Numbered from the stretch's first letter, positions 23,851-36,886 are shown. The stretch is 64,000 bases of DNA from Saururus chinensis (GCA_035235625.1 CP141147.1:26146756-26210755); one strand, 5' to 3'. The notes: generated by a model from the letters alone, not told the origin. Made by a program: numbers and translations.

Positions 23851-24006
23851 TAAAAAATTTCAAAAATAGACTCCACAAATGTCAGAAATATAAAAATAGG
23901 CAGAGAATTCCAATTTTGCAAATTCTGGACTTTTGCGCACATGCAACCGGGCCACAAGTACCGTGTGAAATGGCATACATGCCCTTTTGCCTTATTAAAC
24001 CTCCCC
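23851..24006 (+). repeat. Left terminal inverted repeat of the MULE
   Basis: Runs from TAAAAAATTTCAAAAATAG through GGCATACATGCCCTTTTGCC to TTATTAAACCTCCCC; matches the complement of 48970-49133 with indels. Confidence 0.8.
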
Positions 24007-25025
24007 ACAAGGAAGCAACTCTAAGGGCTCCGGGTGATCACCCGTAAGCGCTTGCCCCCCTCGCATAGGCGATCGCTCAACTGATTCTCCTCTGCTAACT
24101 CCATGCCCTCACAGTCCACTATCCCTCCGCTTGAAGTCTCCTTTCAAATGATCAACGCGCACCGGCAAAAGAAGTCTTTGGACGAACAGTGGCCTCCAAG
24201 AGATCCTCCTCTCCCCGGCTACCTCTCTCCTGCTCCCCTGTCCTACTCCCACCCACGCTCAAGTCCCCTCCTTGGGCAAATTTCTATTGTCTGTTCACCA
24301 TTGGTGTAACTCTCATCCCGTTGTCCTTCTAAAGCGGCCAACTTTGGACTGCAAGTTGGTGATTGTAAGAATCCAACAGTTATATGCAAGTTCGGGAGGG
24401 TACAAATGTGAAGTGCAAGTTGCAAGGAAAAGGTATTGCTAAAATTTGTGAGAAGTGTTATATTTTGCTATATTTGTATGTTTTGTTAAAGTTATGTGAA
24501 TACGAGAAGATGTATGTTTGCCTAACCAATGGTGGATCCAGGAATTTAAGTTAAGAGTGGTCATTAAATAACCAACTCTAAAAGAATTCAATTCTTACAA
24601 ACTAAGTGTAACTTTTTTCTTAGAAAAATGGCTATATCAATAATAGCACACTAAGACGTCATTATATTTTTAATGCAAGAAGCAACTGATACTTTTATTT
24701 TGAGATACTTATCGAATGGTTTTGAGTAAACATAAAAATGGCATGACAATTAATTTTGTTTTGAAGCATATTGCCTAGCAACAAGACCAACAAATATCAT
24801 GTTGGCTTATTAAATTGATGAATAAAACTACCAATGAGATGAAAAAGAAAATTACCAAGGCAAAATAATTATAGCATAAGAGAGAAATTTTTATGAAAGA
24901 TTGAACATAGGAAAAGATACAGAGTGATGAAGATAAAGAATGTATTCTATTTTCTGTATGTTATATCACTATTTTCGATGCATATGTTAGCCTTTTGATT
25001 TGACTTGATCTTATAGATCACTGTG
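24007..25025. other. MULE interior, left; no gene recognised
   Basis: The first 420 bp are GC-richer than the surroundings and include a 68-residue Pro/Ser-rich open frame (24103-24309, plus) without recognisable domain. Subterminal GC-rich stretches are common where MULEs have captured gene fragments, but I cannot name a source. The rest is AT-rich. Confidence 0.35.
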
Positions 25026-25030
25026 GCAGT
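25026..25030. repeat. Target-site duplication GCAGT of the chromovirus, left copy
   Basis: Identical to 31433-31437 directly after the other LTR. Confidence 0.95.
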
Positions 25031-25894
25031 TGTCACAGGGGTGGAGCCTTCTCTAGCGTCCTCGCCTGTGATGGCCTAGCTGTCTTGCACAACCAGCAGC
25101 CAACTCTCCGTCCTTCCCTCACGTATGCACAGGGGGAAACACGTACACAGCCTACTCAGCCTTCTCTGGTGCAAAGGGGCTCTGCCCAATGCTTGTAAAC
25201 ACAATCCGTCGGTTACAATGGCAGGGAGAAGGGGTGGGGCTGACCAGTCAAAATGCAGGCAGAGAGGGAGCACCTTCTCTCTGGTTCGTCCTCTCTCATT
25301 CTCTTTGGTTTTCTGGGTTTTTGAACATGCCCAGGTCGCCCCAGCCTTCCCCCTTATATAGACTCAGCATACGAGTCCGAGTCCCACTAGGAATACAATC
25401 CCAGCCCAAGCAAATATAGTGTCTTTCCCTGTCCCAACTCTTCCCAGCTCATGGTTGTCCTAGCCAGCCTAGGAAACCTGTGAGGGTCGCCCAAACCAAA
25501 TAGGGAAACCTGTGAAGGAGTCTGACTTCGACTAGGAGTCCAGCGTCCATGAGCTTCTAGAGTTCTGTCATTTGAGGAAACCTGTGCATCATCTCCTACC
25601 TGTACTAGGAGTCGGGCTGTGCTGCCTCCCTGTGTCCTAGTGCTCCTAGGAGTCCGTCCCTAGGGTGTTGTGGCGCCCAACACACCACTAGGAGTCCTGC
25701 CCGCACAGGGACTCTGCCTCAGCCTGCTCTGCAAGGCGAGTGCTCATCCGGAACTGCTCCAACGCTGCTCCCAACATCCAACTGTGCCCAAGGGGCTGCT
25801 CAGGCTGTCCGTCGCCCAAGCTTACTTGGCTGTCCGCTGCCAAGCATAGGGGGTAACCGCCCCCTTGTCTAAGCAAAAAGTGGAGGGGCTAACA
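25031..25894 (-). repeat. 3' LTR of the chromovirus
   Basis: 864 bp. In element orientation begins TGTTAGCCCCTCC and ends CCCTGTGACA. Contains the minus-strand TATA box TCTATATAAGG at about 25352-25362. The pol frame ends 26 bases inside it, at 25869. Confidence 0.97.
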
Positions 25895-28800
25895 GGCCTC
25901 CCCCAACCAATCCCTTCGATGTCCCCGTTGAAGCTAAGTACTCTCGAACCTTGTCTTCGAACTGCCACAACGCGACGTCTCGCTCCCAGCTGTTCTCTGA
26001 CTCCGGAAGACCTTTCCACTTAACCAAGTAGAAAATCCTCCTATTTTTCCTGCTCATCCCTTCAACTCTGCTGTCCAGGATAGCGTCAACCTCCTTCTCA
26101 AAAGTGGTTCTAATCGTAGGTGGTGCTCTCTTCGAAGTACCTCTGCTGGAATCTTCCAAGTCTAAATGAAATGGCTTCAAAAAACTGACATGAAAAATTG
26201 GGTGAAGTTTGAAGCGTTCAGGCAACTCGAGTTGGTATGCTAGCTGGCCAACTCGTCGCTTCACCTCAAAGGGCCCATCGTAGCGCTGTATCAACCCTTT
26301 GTGCACGTCTTTCCTTCGCAGCTTCTTCCAAAGTTGGGGAGTAAGTTTTAGCATAACTCTGTCCCCAACCTGAAACTCAAGTGGTCTCCGGTCTCTGTCC
26401 GCATACTTCTTCATACGCTTGACTGCCTTGGCCAAGCAGTCACGCGCTTCCTCCATTCTCTCAGTCCGCCCTCTTGCCAAGCGATAGGCAGCGGGACACC
26501 TGCCTCCTGTCCACTGTAAGGCCACATCCGCTGGTGTAAGAGGTTGCTGGCCGGTGGCCAACTCAAAAGGACTGCTCCCTGTGGCTGAGCTCGTGTGTAG
26601 GTTATAGCAAAACTGAGCGACCTCCAGCAAGTCTACCCAGTTTTTCTGGTTCGCTGTGACAAAGTGGCACAAGTACTCCTCCAAGATAGCGTTCACCCGC
26701 TCCGTCTGCCCGTCCGTCTGAGGGTGATTGCTGGTCGAAAAGTTAAGCTGAGTGCCTAACATCTTGAACAGCTGAGTCCAAAACCTGCCTGTGAAACGAG
26801 TGTCTTTGTCCCTTACGATATCCATAGGCAGTCCCCAATACTTGACAACGTTTCGGAAAAACAAGTCCGCGGCCGTCTCAGCGCTGCAAGTCTTTGGGGC
26901 TACTATGAACGTCCCATACTTGGAGAAGCGGTCTACAACCACCATAATCGATCCAAAGCCCTGCACAATCGGCAAACCAGTTATGAAATCCATGGACAAG
27001 CTGACCCAAGGTCGGTCTAGGATGGGAAGGGGCTGCAGCATGCCCGCTTCCTTCTGCCTCTCTGTCTTGTCCTGCTGGCAAACCATACACGTCCGTACAT
27101 AATGCTCAACATCTTCTAGCATCTGCGGCCAGAAGTAATTCCGGGACAAGAGAGCATGCGTCCCTCTTGCCCAGGGTGACCTGCCCATGCAGAATCATGG
27201 GTCTCTCTCAGTAACCGGCGCCTCAAACTGCCAGCCAAGGGGATGTAGGGTCATCCTCCCTTCGCATACAGCACCCCCTGCTCCAACCAAAATCTCCGTG
27301 TAGACCCATCCTTCACGGATACGATCAGCCTAAGGCAGACTTGATCGTTCTCCTTAGCTGCTCGTATCTGGTCCAACATGTCCCCTGCAACCTGCACCAA
27401 AGCCGCCATCATAGCCTCTGGGTCCGTCCGTCGGCTGAGGGCATCAGCCACAACGTTGGCTTTGCCCGGCTTGTACTCCAACACGAAATCGAACTCAGCC
27501 AGAAATTCCTGCCAACGTGCCTGCTTGGGAGAGAGTTTCTTCTGCATAGTGAAGTAGCTCGTGGCTACGTTATCTGTCCGGACAAGGAACTTCTCTCCCA
27601 GCAAGTAATGTCTCCATGCTCTAAGGCAATGGACAACCGCAGTCATCTCTTTCTCGTGGACTGAATATCTCTGTTCGGTCTCGTTGAGCTTTCGGCTCTC
27701 ATATGCAACAGGGTGATTAGCCTGGATCAACACACCTCTAATTGCCCGATCGGAAGCGTCAATTTGCACCTCAAAGGGCGCATCGAACTCTGGAAGTTTG
27801 AGCACAAGCTCAGAGGATATGGCATCCTTAAGCTGCTCAAACGCTGTCTGGCACGTCTCAGCCCAGCACCAAGGCCTGTCTTTCTTCAGAAGGTCGGTCA
27901 GCGCTACTACCTTCTTCGAATAATTCCTGATGAACCTTCGATAGTAGTTTTCAAGTCCCAAGAACGATCTCAGCTCTGTCACCTTAGTCGGGACTGGCCA
28001 CTCAGCAATAGCCCTGACCTTCCGCCCATCCATCCTTACGCTACCATCCGCTATGCAATGCCCAAGGAACTCAATCTCCGTCTGTGCAAAGCAGCACTTC
28101 TCAAGCTTCAGAAACAGCTTGTGCTCCATTAGCCTTTCCAACACAATCCTGAGATGGCCAACGTGCTCATCCAAGGACGCGCCGTACACCACTATATCGT
28201 CAAGGTAAACAACCACAAACCGGTCCAAGTAGGGTCTGAATACATCGTTCATCAGAGTGCAAAAGGTGGCTGGTGCGTTCGTCAAGCCGAAGGGCATCAC
28301 TAGGAACTCAAACAGCCCATAGCGTGTCACCATCGTTGTCTTTGCCTCGTCACCCACAGCTATACGTACTTGCCAATAACCCGACCTGAGATCCAGCTTT
28401 GTGAAGTAGGAAGCCTTCGCCAAGCTATCGAACAAGTCAGCCACACGAGGGACTGGGTACTTGTTCTTCACAGTAATCTGATTCAGTGCTCAATAGTCCA
28501 CACATAATCGTAAGGATCTGTCCTGCTTCCGCTGAAATAGGACTGGGGCTCCAAAGGGAGCCTTAGATGGTCTGATAAAGCCCGCCTTCAACAGCTCGTC
28601 AAGATGCTTCCGGAGCTCTGCTAACTCTGGTGGAGCCATGCGATAAGGGGCTCTGGCTGGAGGACGAGTCCCTGGAATCAGCTCAATCGCATGGTCTACA
28701 GTCCGTCGTGGTGGGAGGGTCTGCGGCAACTCTGGTGGCATCACATTCGCAAACTCACTCAGCAACATCTCCACCTTCTCTGGAACGTCCAGGGCTGTGT

Positions 28801-30475
28801 TCTCAGCTTCCACCATCGTGACCAAATAGGTCGAATGGCCCTGCTCAAGGCCTTTCTTCAGCTGAAGCGCAGACACAACCTGCACCTCTGTCTCGCCTTT
28901 GTTCTCAGCAACAAAGCATGGTACCCTCTCGTCACCGATGAGGATTCCCCTAAGATGTGGCATCACGGACACCTTAGACAATCTCATGAAGTCCAGCCCA
29001 AGGATCAACTCGAAGTCATCCAAGGGAACAACGGTGAAGTTCACTCTGCCCGTCCAACCACCAATCCGCACCGGCAAGTCATGGACAACTCCCAGGATAG
29101 GGGCTGCCTCTGAGTTCACTGCCTTGATCCGGGCTTGAGCCTTCTCCGTCTTCAGACCCTAAGCTTTCACACACTTCTCTGCAAGGAAATTATGGGATGC
29201 ACCTGTGTCAACCAGCGCCCGTACTGGCTATTTGTCTAGGACTACATCAACGTATATCAGCCCGCTATGATCTGCCTTCTCCTTTCGGATAGCGCTCACA
29301 ATCTGCATGGGGTTCATATGGGCAGTGACCTCCTCTTCCGAAGAAGAGCCATCCTCCATAACCACAGCGTTCAGCTTCTCCCTCTTCGGGCACTCCTTGG
29401 CACGATGAGGACCTTGGCAGATGAAGCAGGCTATCCCCTTTGATTTGTTGGGTTCAGCCTGTTCACTGCGCCTCCCCTTAGAGTCATTCCTGTGTGCCTC
29501 ACCGTTCCCACCATTCCGTCTGCGTCCGCCCTTGGAGGAAGAGGCCCCCTTGTCTCGTTTCTGTGTGGCTGGTTCAGACCTATAGTCAACCAACCTTTCA
29601 GCCGCTGTGATGGCTGAAGGGAGATCACGTACGTTCTGCCTCCTCAACTCGTTCTGCGCCCAATTCTGAAGACCGGTCAGGAAGTTGAACAACTTGTCCT
29701 CCTCCGTCATGTGTTTGATGTCCAAGAGGAGGGACTGAAATTGTTTAACGTACTCCCTGACTGTCCCCGTTTGCCTCAGCTTCCTGAGAGAGTCTCGTGC
29801 AGCCCACGCCGTGTTCGTGGGGAGGAACTGCTCCCTGAGTTCCTTCTTCATCAACGCCCAGGTCTGGATAAGGGGACGCCCAGTAGCAGCGTCGTCTTCC
29901 AGCCTGGTTCGCCACCAAAGCTTGGCATCTCCTGAGAGATACAAGCTCGTCACCATAACCTTCTCCTCGTCCATAGTATGGGTAATCGCGAAAAACTACT
30001 CCATATCCCAAACGAAGTTCTCAATGTCCTTAGCACTCTGCGAACCAGAGTAGGACTTCGGTTCAGGCACCTTCGCTTTCTTCATGGACTGCCCTGTCTT
30101 GAACCTGGTCTCCGCCTCTGACCCTGCAGGCGAGGAATTCAAAATGGTACGCTCAAGGAGGGCTATTTTGTCCGTCAATTCCTGCACCTTCTCATCAGTT
30201 TTGGTCCTCAGATCTCGCAGTTTTTCCCTCGTGTACTCCTTCGTAGCAAGGGTGTTTGCAGCAACTCGAGCAGCACCTCCGGTGGAAGTGCCTTCTCCAG
30301 CATCATCCGCATAGGCACCTATCTCCAGCAAGGAGAGACGCTGGTCAAAGGCTCCAATACGTTCCTGGACAGAACGCAAGGTAGCCTGGACATCAGCCAG
30401 CGTCCCTGGAGCCAACTTCAGGGCTTCCAGCTTTGTCTCTACCTCTGTCAACCGTGTTAACATGGAGCCGGTCAT
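25869..30475 (-). pseudogene. Chromovirus gag-pol, one frame broken by five stops and a frameshift
   Basis: Starts at 30475 (MTGSMLTRLTEVETKLEAL, coiled coil). Gag capsid at 29974-29600 (GDAKLWWRTRLED), zinc knuckle CFICQGPHRAKEC at ~29430, protease LVDTGASHNFL at ~29200, RT with YLDDIVVYG at ~28190, RNase H ending at [14 protein letters not shown] (~27440), integrase with its three acidic positions (MDFITGL, VRDKDTRFTG, NHPQTDGQTERVN), GPF/Y module and a C-terminal chromodomain (VDAILDSRVEG...FYLVKWKGLPESENSWE, ~26085-25980). Lesions: TAG 29996, TAG 29228, TAG 29159, TGA 28490, TGA 27251, and a one-base shift near 27170 before RTHALLSRNYFW. At four sites the residue expected from the family is Gln (CAG) or Arg (CGA). 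Confidence 0.93.
25895..25908 (-). other. Polypurine tract of the chromovirus
   Basis: On the minus strand GGTTGGGGGAGGCC directly abuts the 3' LTR, the expected primer for plus-strand DNA synthesis. Confidence 0.8.
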
Positions 30476-30568
30476 GGTGTTTCCTTTGCTGTCCGATTCG
30501 GCAAGGAAACCTGGGTTCTAGGGTCTGGAACGTACCTGGTTCGTTCGTATCCCGGCAATGGAACCAAC

Positions 30569-31432
30569 TGTCACAGGGGTGGAGCTTTCTCTAGCGTCCT
30601 CGCCTGTGATGGCCTGGCTGTCTCGCACAACCAGCAGCCAACTCTCCGTCCTTCCCTCACGTATGCGCAGGGGGAAACATGTACACAGCCTACTCAGCCT
30701 TCTCTAGTGCAAAGGGGCTCTGCCCAATGCTTGTAAACACAATCCGTCGGTTACAATGGTAGGGAGAAGGGGCGGGGCTGACCAGTCAAAACACAGGCAG
30801 AGAGGGAGCACCTTCTCTCTGGTTCGTCCTCTCTCTTTCTCTCTGGTTTTCTGGGTTTTTGAACATGCCCAGGTCGCCCCAGCCTTCCCCCTTATATAGA
30901 CTCAGCATACGAGTCCGAGTCCCGCTAGGAATACAGTCCCAGCCCAAGCAAATACAGTGTCTCTCCCTGTCCCAACTCTTCCCAGCCCATGGTTGTCCTA
31001 GCCAGCCTAGGAAACCTGTGAGGGTCGCCCCAACGAAATAGGGAAACCTGTGAAGGAGTCTGACTTCGACTAGGAGTCCAGCGTCCATGAGCTTCTAGAG
31101 TTCTGTCATTTGAGGAAACCTGTGCATCATCTCATACCCGTACTAGGAGTCGGGCTGTGCTGCCTCCCTGTGTCCTAGCGCTCCTAGGAGTCCGTCCCTA
31201 GGGTGTTGTGGCACCCAGCACACCACTAGGAGTCCTGCCCGCACAGGGACTCTGCCTCAGCCTGCTCCGCAAGGCGAGTGCTCATCCGGAACCGCTCCAA
31301 CGCTGCTCCCAACATCCAACCGTGCCCAAGGGGCTGCTCAGGCTGTCTGTCGCCCAAGCTTACTTGGCTGTCCGCTGCCAAGTATAGGGGGTAACCGCCT
31401 CCTTGTCTAAGCAAAAAGTGGAGGGGCTAACA
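30569..31432 (-). repeat. 5' LTR of the chromovirus
   Basis: 864 bp, same length as the other LTR with about 30 differences. TATA box on the minus strand at about 30890-30900 (TCTATATAAGG). Followed by duplication GCAGT at 31433-31437. Confidence 0.97.
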
Positions 31433-31437
31433 GCAGT

Positions 31438-32284
31438 GCATATATAAGTAAAAAAAAGGGCATTAGTAATTTATTGTAGTATGATTTGGCAAATATGAGC
31501 TAGGTAAGACTATCTTATTCAAATTCAGCCCTATTAAAAGTTTAATTTTGAACCAAGTTTATGCTCAAGTCTATTTCAGCATTTGACCAACAATGATCCA
31601 TGCATTTTCCTAATTAAAAGTCTAATTTTGAAACAATAGGTAATTATGTTTGACCAGCTGGGTTTGTACATTTGTAACATTTAGTTTTTAGGGTTGGGTT
31701 CGATTTTACCTAAGAAAATCATTTGTTGGGTTCAAAGTGGTCAAGGTTTTATCTCTAGATGGTCAACGAATAGTATCAAAATTCCTTACTTACCCAAGTC
31801 AAAGGGGGATAGTAAGGTAATTAGAAACACTTGAAAAGGCATAGTCAAGTGGAAATAAAGTAAATAAATGCTAACAGTTAGTAGTTAACTACCAACTATA
31901 CTAATGTGCTACTAAGATAAAGTCATAAATAGCTTGGATATAACTACTTAAAGAGGTTAAAAATAGTTTGATGTGTATGTTTAATTAGTGTACTGTCACT
32001 GAGAAACTTAATTGTTACAATAGTTTTGTCAATTGCTATGTTTGAAGTTCACTCAAGGTGGAAATTAAATATTGGTGTGGAAATTAGTATCCCTATCAGT
32101 GAAATTTGGAACCATTTTTGCCTTACTTCAAAGCAAGTTCTTTCTCAACTGTAGTGTATATGATATTTTGGCAATTCTTTTAATTGAACTCAAGTACCCT
32201 GAGTGATCTATTCGTTTCTTCTTTCAAGCATAAAGAAATTTTATGTCGAGCAACGTTTCCGCACACAGGATAAGCATGAATTAC
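31438..32284. other. MULE interior between chromovirus and CACTA element B
   Basis: AT-rich, no recognised gene. Its right end joins, across CACTA element B, to the splice acceptor of the captured methyltransferase exon at 39290, so part of it should be intron of that fragment. I could not find the preceding exon. Confidence 0.4.
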
Positions 32285-32829
32285 ATGCACTACAACAAAA
32301 TTAACTATCGCTAATAGTACTGTAAGTGTCACTAATAGTTATTAGCGATGTTTACTAAACATCGCTACATGCATCGATAAAAGTGTCATCGCAATTGCAT
32401 ATTAACAACGTATAAATCAAGCATCGCTAAAAGTACAGTATTAGCGACGTTTACTAAGCGTCGCTATTAGTATGGTATTAGCGACGCTTTTGATTCAACA
32501 TCGCTAATAATATAGTATTAACGACATTTATTAAACGTTGCTAATAAAAAATATTTAAATTTTTTTAAAATATAATTTTTTTTTAAATAAATTAAATAAA
32601 TAGTTATTAATGACGCTTATGTAAGCGTCGCGAATGTATATAATATTTTAAAATATATTAAAAATAATTATTCATAAATAAAAAAATAATTTAAAACTAT
32701 TAATGACACTTAGTAAATGCGTCGCTAATAGTACATAAATAAAATATCTATTAGCGACGCTCATATTGAGCGTCGCTAAAAAAAATTAAATAATAAAAGA
32801 AACCACCAAACTGAGTCAGTACCCGGTTT

Positions 32830-33410
32830 GGTTTGGAACAATGGGCATAGGGCAGGGGGGGTTGGAGTAGGGGAGGGAGGTGGTGGGGGACTGGAGGGGG
32901 GATTGGAGCGGGGCGGTAGGGAGGGAAGAGGGGAAGGGAGCGGAGAGGGATGGGACTGGGCGGTGGTGGCCAAAGCAGTGGGGGCCTGGAGTAGAAGGAG
33001 AGAGAAAATGGGGAAGGGTTGAGAAGGGGGAGGGGAGCGAGGGCGGCGGTGGAAGGAGGACCGGAGGCAGTGGGGAGATGAGATGGCGGGCAGCGGCGGA
33101 CAACAGGGAGCAGAAAGGGGAACGGAGGGGGTGTGGAGGTCGGACTAGAGGACAGAGCGGCAGGGGCGGGTGGGCCGAGGAGGATGCAGGGTGGCGGGAC
33201 GGAGAGGAGGTGGGGCGGCGAGGCTGCAAGCGGTGGCGGCAGACGATAGGGAGCAGAAGGGGAATGGAGGGGTGGGGGGATCGTACCAGAGGACGGAGCG
33301 GCCGGGGCGAGTGGCTGAGGAGGAGGCGGGGCGGAGAGGAGGTGGGGTGGAGACGAGGTGGGGTGGCATGGCGGTGGGAAAATGGGGGAGGGGGGCTGGG
33401 TAGATTTATA
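32830..33410. repeat. G-rich module of CACTA element B
   Basis: Plus strand rich in GGGG, GGAGG and GGCGG runs, like 10245-11060 in element A but with more CGG. Open frames of 60-210 codons on both strands are Gly/Arg-rich or Pro/Ser-rich and judged to be compositional. A TATA-like ATTTATAGA follows at about 33402-33410. Confidence 0.7.
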
Positions 33411-33462
33411 GAGGCGGGCAGAATTTCACCTGAGATATTTAAAAAAAACAAAAATTACATTA

Positions 33463-33701
33463 GCGACGCTCACTGTGAGCGTCGCTAATACAAACTAATA
33501 GCGACGTATAAGTGCTTCGTCGCTAATACAACACATATTAGCGACATATACACTTATATGTCGCTAATATTATGATTTTTAGCGATGTACACACTTATAC
33601 GTCGCTAATACAACATAGTATTAGCAACGCATAAGCCTATACGTCGCTAATAATATGTTGTCTTAACGACATATAGTTTATACATCGCTAATACTCCGAT
33701 T
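33463..33701. repeat. Cluster of TTAGCGACG palindromes in element B
   Basis: At least five palindromes in a row, for example TAGCGACGCTCAC/GTGAGCGTCGCTA at 33461-33487 and TATTAGCGACATATA/TATATGTCGCTAATA at 33536-33569. Arms match each other even where the core changes from GACG to GACATA. Confidence 0.85.
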
Positions 33702-33719
33702 TTTAAAAAAAGAAATTCA

Positions 33720-35049
33720 TATCTCCTCCCCTCTCTCTCTCACTCTCTCCCCTCCCCTCTCTCTCTCTTCCCTCTCCTTTCGCTCCCTATCTCCTCCCTC
33801 TCTCTTCTCTCTCTACCCTCCCTCTCCCTTCTCTCTCTACCCTCTCTCTCTTCCCTTTCCTCTCTCTCCTCCTCTCTCTCCTCACTCTCTCTCCTCCCTC
33901 TCCTCTCTCGATCTCCCTATCTCCTCTCTCTCTCCTCCCTCTCCTCTCTCGATCTCCCTATCTCCTCTCTCTCCTCCCTTCTCTCCCTCTCCTCACTCCC
34001 TCTCTCTCTACCCCCTCTCTCTCCTCCCTCTCCTCTCTCTCTCCTCCCTTATCTCTCTCCTCCCTCTCCTCTCTCGATCTCCCTATCTCCTCTCACTCCT
34101 CCCTTCTCTCTCTCTCTCCTCCCTCGCTCCCCCTCTCGTCTCTCTCCCCCTCTCTCTCCTCCCTCCCTCTCCCCCATATCCTCCCCTTCTCTCTCTCCTC
34201 TCTCTCCTCATTCTCTCTCCTCCCTCCCTCTCTCTCCCCCTCTCTATCTCCTCCCTCTCCTCTCTCTCCCTCTCCTCTCTCACCCCTCTCCTCTCTCTCC
34301 TCCCTCACTCTCTCTCTCCTCCACCTACTCTCTCTCTCCCCCTCTCTCTATTTTATATTTTATATTTAAAAAAATTACTTATCATCTCCTCCCTCTCTCC
34401 TCACTCTCTCTCCTACCTCCCTCTCTCTCTCCTCCCTCCCACTCTCTCTCTCCCCACTGTCTCTCCGTATCTCCTCACTCTCTCTCCTCCCTCCCTCTCT
34501 CTCCCCCTTTCTCTCTCTCCTCGCTCTCCTCTCTCTCTCTCCACACTTCTCTCTCTCCCTCTCATCTCTCTCCTCTGTCACTCACTCTCTCTCCTCTATC
34601 TCTACTTTATATTTTTTATTTAATAAAAAATAAAAAAATTATATTAGCGACATATAACCATATACATCGCTCATACTAAGGGTATTAGCGACGTATGGGC
34701 TTATACGTTGCTAATACTCAAAGGTATTAGCAACATATAAAGATATATGTCACTAATACGCAAGGTATTAGCGACGTATATTTGTAAGCTTTGTTAACAC
34801 TTTTTTTTTATTTTTTAATCAATTTAAAAAAATATCTCTTCATCTCCTCCCTCTCCTCTCTCTCTCTCCCCCTCCCTCTCTCTCCCCCCTCATTCTCCCA
34901 CTGTCTCTCCGTATCTCCTCTCTCTCTCCTTCCACTCCTCCCTCCCTCTCTCTCTCCTCCCTTCTCTCTCCCTCTCTCATCTCTCTCCTCCGTCACCCTC
35001 TCTCTCCTCTCTCTCCCCCTCTCTCTACTTAATATTTTTTATTTAAAAC

Positions 35050-35083
<34 letters not shown>

Positions 35084-36410
35084 CGACGTATAACCATATA
35101 CGTCGCTAATACTAAGGGTATTAGAGATGTATACGCTTATACGTCGCTAATATTCGAAGGTATTAGTGACATATATAGATATACGTCGCTAATACGCAAG
35201 GTCTTAGCGACGTATATTTGTAAGTATCGTTTATACTTTTTTTATTTTTTTAATCAATTTAAAAAAAATTAAATAAATTACCCTTCATCTCCTCCCTCTC
35301 CTCTCTCTCTCCTCCCGTCTATCGCTCTCCTCACTCTCTCTCCTCCATCCCTCTCTCTCTCTCCCACTCTCTCTCTCTCCCACTCTCTCTCTCTCCCACC
35401 TCTCTCTCTCTCCTCCCTCCCTCCTCCCTTCTCTCTCTCCCTCTCATCTCTCTCCTCTATCACTCTCTCTCCTCTCCTCTCCTCTCCTCTCCCTCACTCT
35501 CTCCCCCACTCTCTCTCCCCCTCTCTCTCTCCTCCCTCTCCTCTCTCTCTCCTCCCTTCTCTCTCTCCCTCTCATCTCTCTCCTCCGTCACTCTCTCTCT
35601 CCTCTCTCTACCTTATATTTTTTATTTCAAAATAAAAGAAACAATATATACTAGTGACGTATATGCTAATATGTCGCTACTACTCGAAGGTAATAGCGAC
35701 ATATATAGATATATGTCGCTAATACGCAAGGTATTAGCAACGTATATTTGTAAGCGTCAATTTTAACAAATTTAAAAAAAATTAAAAACATATTTAATTT
35801 TTAAAAAAAAATTACACTTCATCTCCTCCCTCCCTCTCTCCCTCCCCCTCTATCCCAGTGTCTCTCCGTATCTCCTCTCTCTCTCCTCCCTTGTATCTCT
35901 CTCCTCACTCTCTACCCCTCTCTCCTCTCTCTCTCCTCCCTTCTCTCTCTCCCTCTCCTCTCTCTCTCCTCCCTTCTCTCTCTCCCTCTCACCTCTCTCC
36001 TCCGTCACACTCTCTCTCCCCCTCTCTCTACTTTATATTTTTTATTTAAAAATAATCAAAAAATATATATATTACCGATGTATAACCCTATACATCGCTA
36101 ATACTAAGGGTATTAGCGACGTATATGCTAATATGTCGCTAATATACGTTGCTAATACACAAGGTATTTGCAACATATATTTGTAAGCGTCGTTAATACC
36201 TTTTTTATTTTTTAATCAATTTTTAAAATATTAAAAAAAATTAAAAAAATTACTCTCTCCTCCCTCTCCTCTTTCTCTCCTCCCTCCCTCTCTCTCTCCC
36301 CTTCTCTCTCTCCTCCCTTCTCTCTCTCCCTCTCATCTCTCTCCTCCGTCACACTCTCTCTCTCCTCTCTCTCCCCCTCTCTCTACTTTATATTTTTATG
36401 TAAAAATAAT

Positions 36411-36459
<49 letters not shown>

Positions 36460-36886
36460 CCGACGTATAACCATATACATCGCTAATACGCAAGGTGTTG
36501 GTGATGTATATTTGTAAGCGTCGTTAATACCTTTTTTATTTTTTAATCAATTCAAAAAAATTTAAAAAAATTACTCTTCATTTCCTCCCTCTCCTCTATC
36601 TCTCCTCACACTCTCTCATCCTTCCCTCTCTCTCTCCTCCCTTTCCACTCTCTCTCCTCCCTCCCTCTCTCTCTCTCTCTCCCTCTCTCCCCCATTGTCT
36701 CTCCGTATCTCCTCTCTCTCTCCTCACACTCTCTCCTCCCTCCCTCTCTCTCTCCCCCCTCTCTCTCCTCCCTCTCTTCTCTCTCTCCTCCCTTCTCTCT
36801 CCCTCTCATCTCTCTCCTCCGTCACACACTCTCTCTCCTCTCTCTCCCCCTCTCTCTACTTTATATTTTTTATTTCAAAATAAATG

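Larger units (their letters stand above)
25031..31432 (-). mobile_element. Ty3/gypsy chromovirus, complete but inactivated (6402 bp)
   Basis: Two 864-bp LTRs (25031-25894 and 30569-31432), both TG...CA in element orientation, are flanked by an exact 5-bp duplication GCAGT. Transcribed from the minus strand. A purine tract adjoins the 3' LTR (25895-25908). A tRNA-like primer site TGGTTCCATTGCCGGGA starts next to the 5' LTR at about 30550-30566. Gag, protease, RT, RNase H, integrase and chromodomain are all present in order. By-eye comparison of the LTRs shows about 30 substitutions and no indels, about 26 of them transitions, implying a fairly young insertion. It is nested in the MULE. Confidence 0.97.

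Noticed and set aside
25076-25419. Short frames inside the chromovirus LTRs (also 30786-31414)
   Set aside because: They are LTR sequence duplicated in both copies, with no conserved protein.
32816-33488. Open frames of about 200 codons in element B (both strands)
   Set aside because: Same compositional cause as in element A; not conserved as a protein between the two elements.
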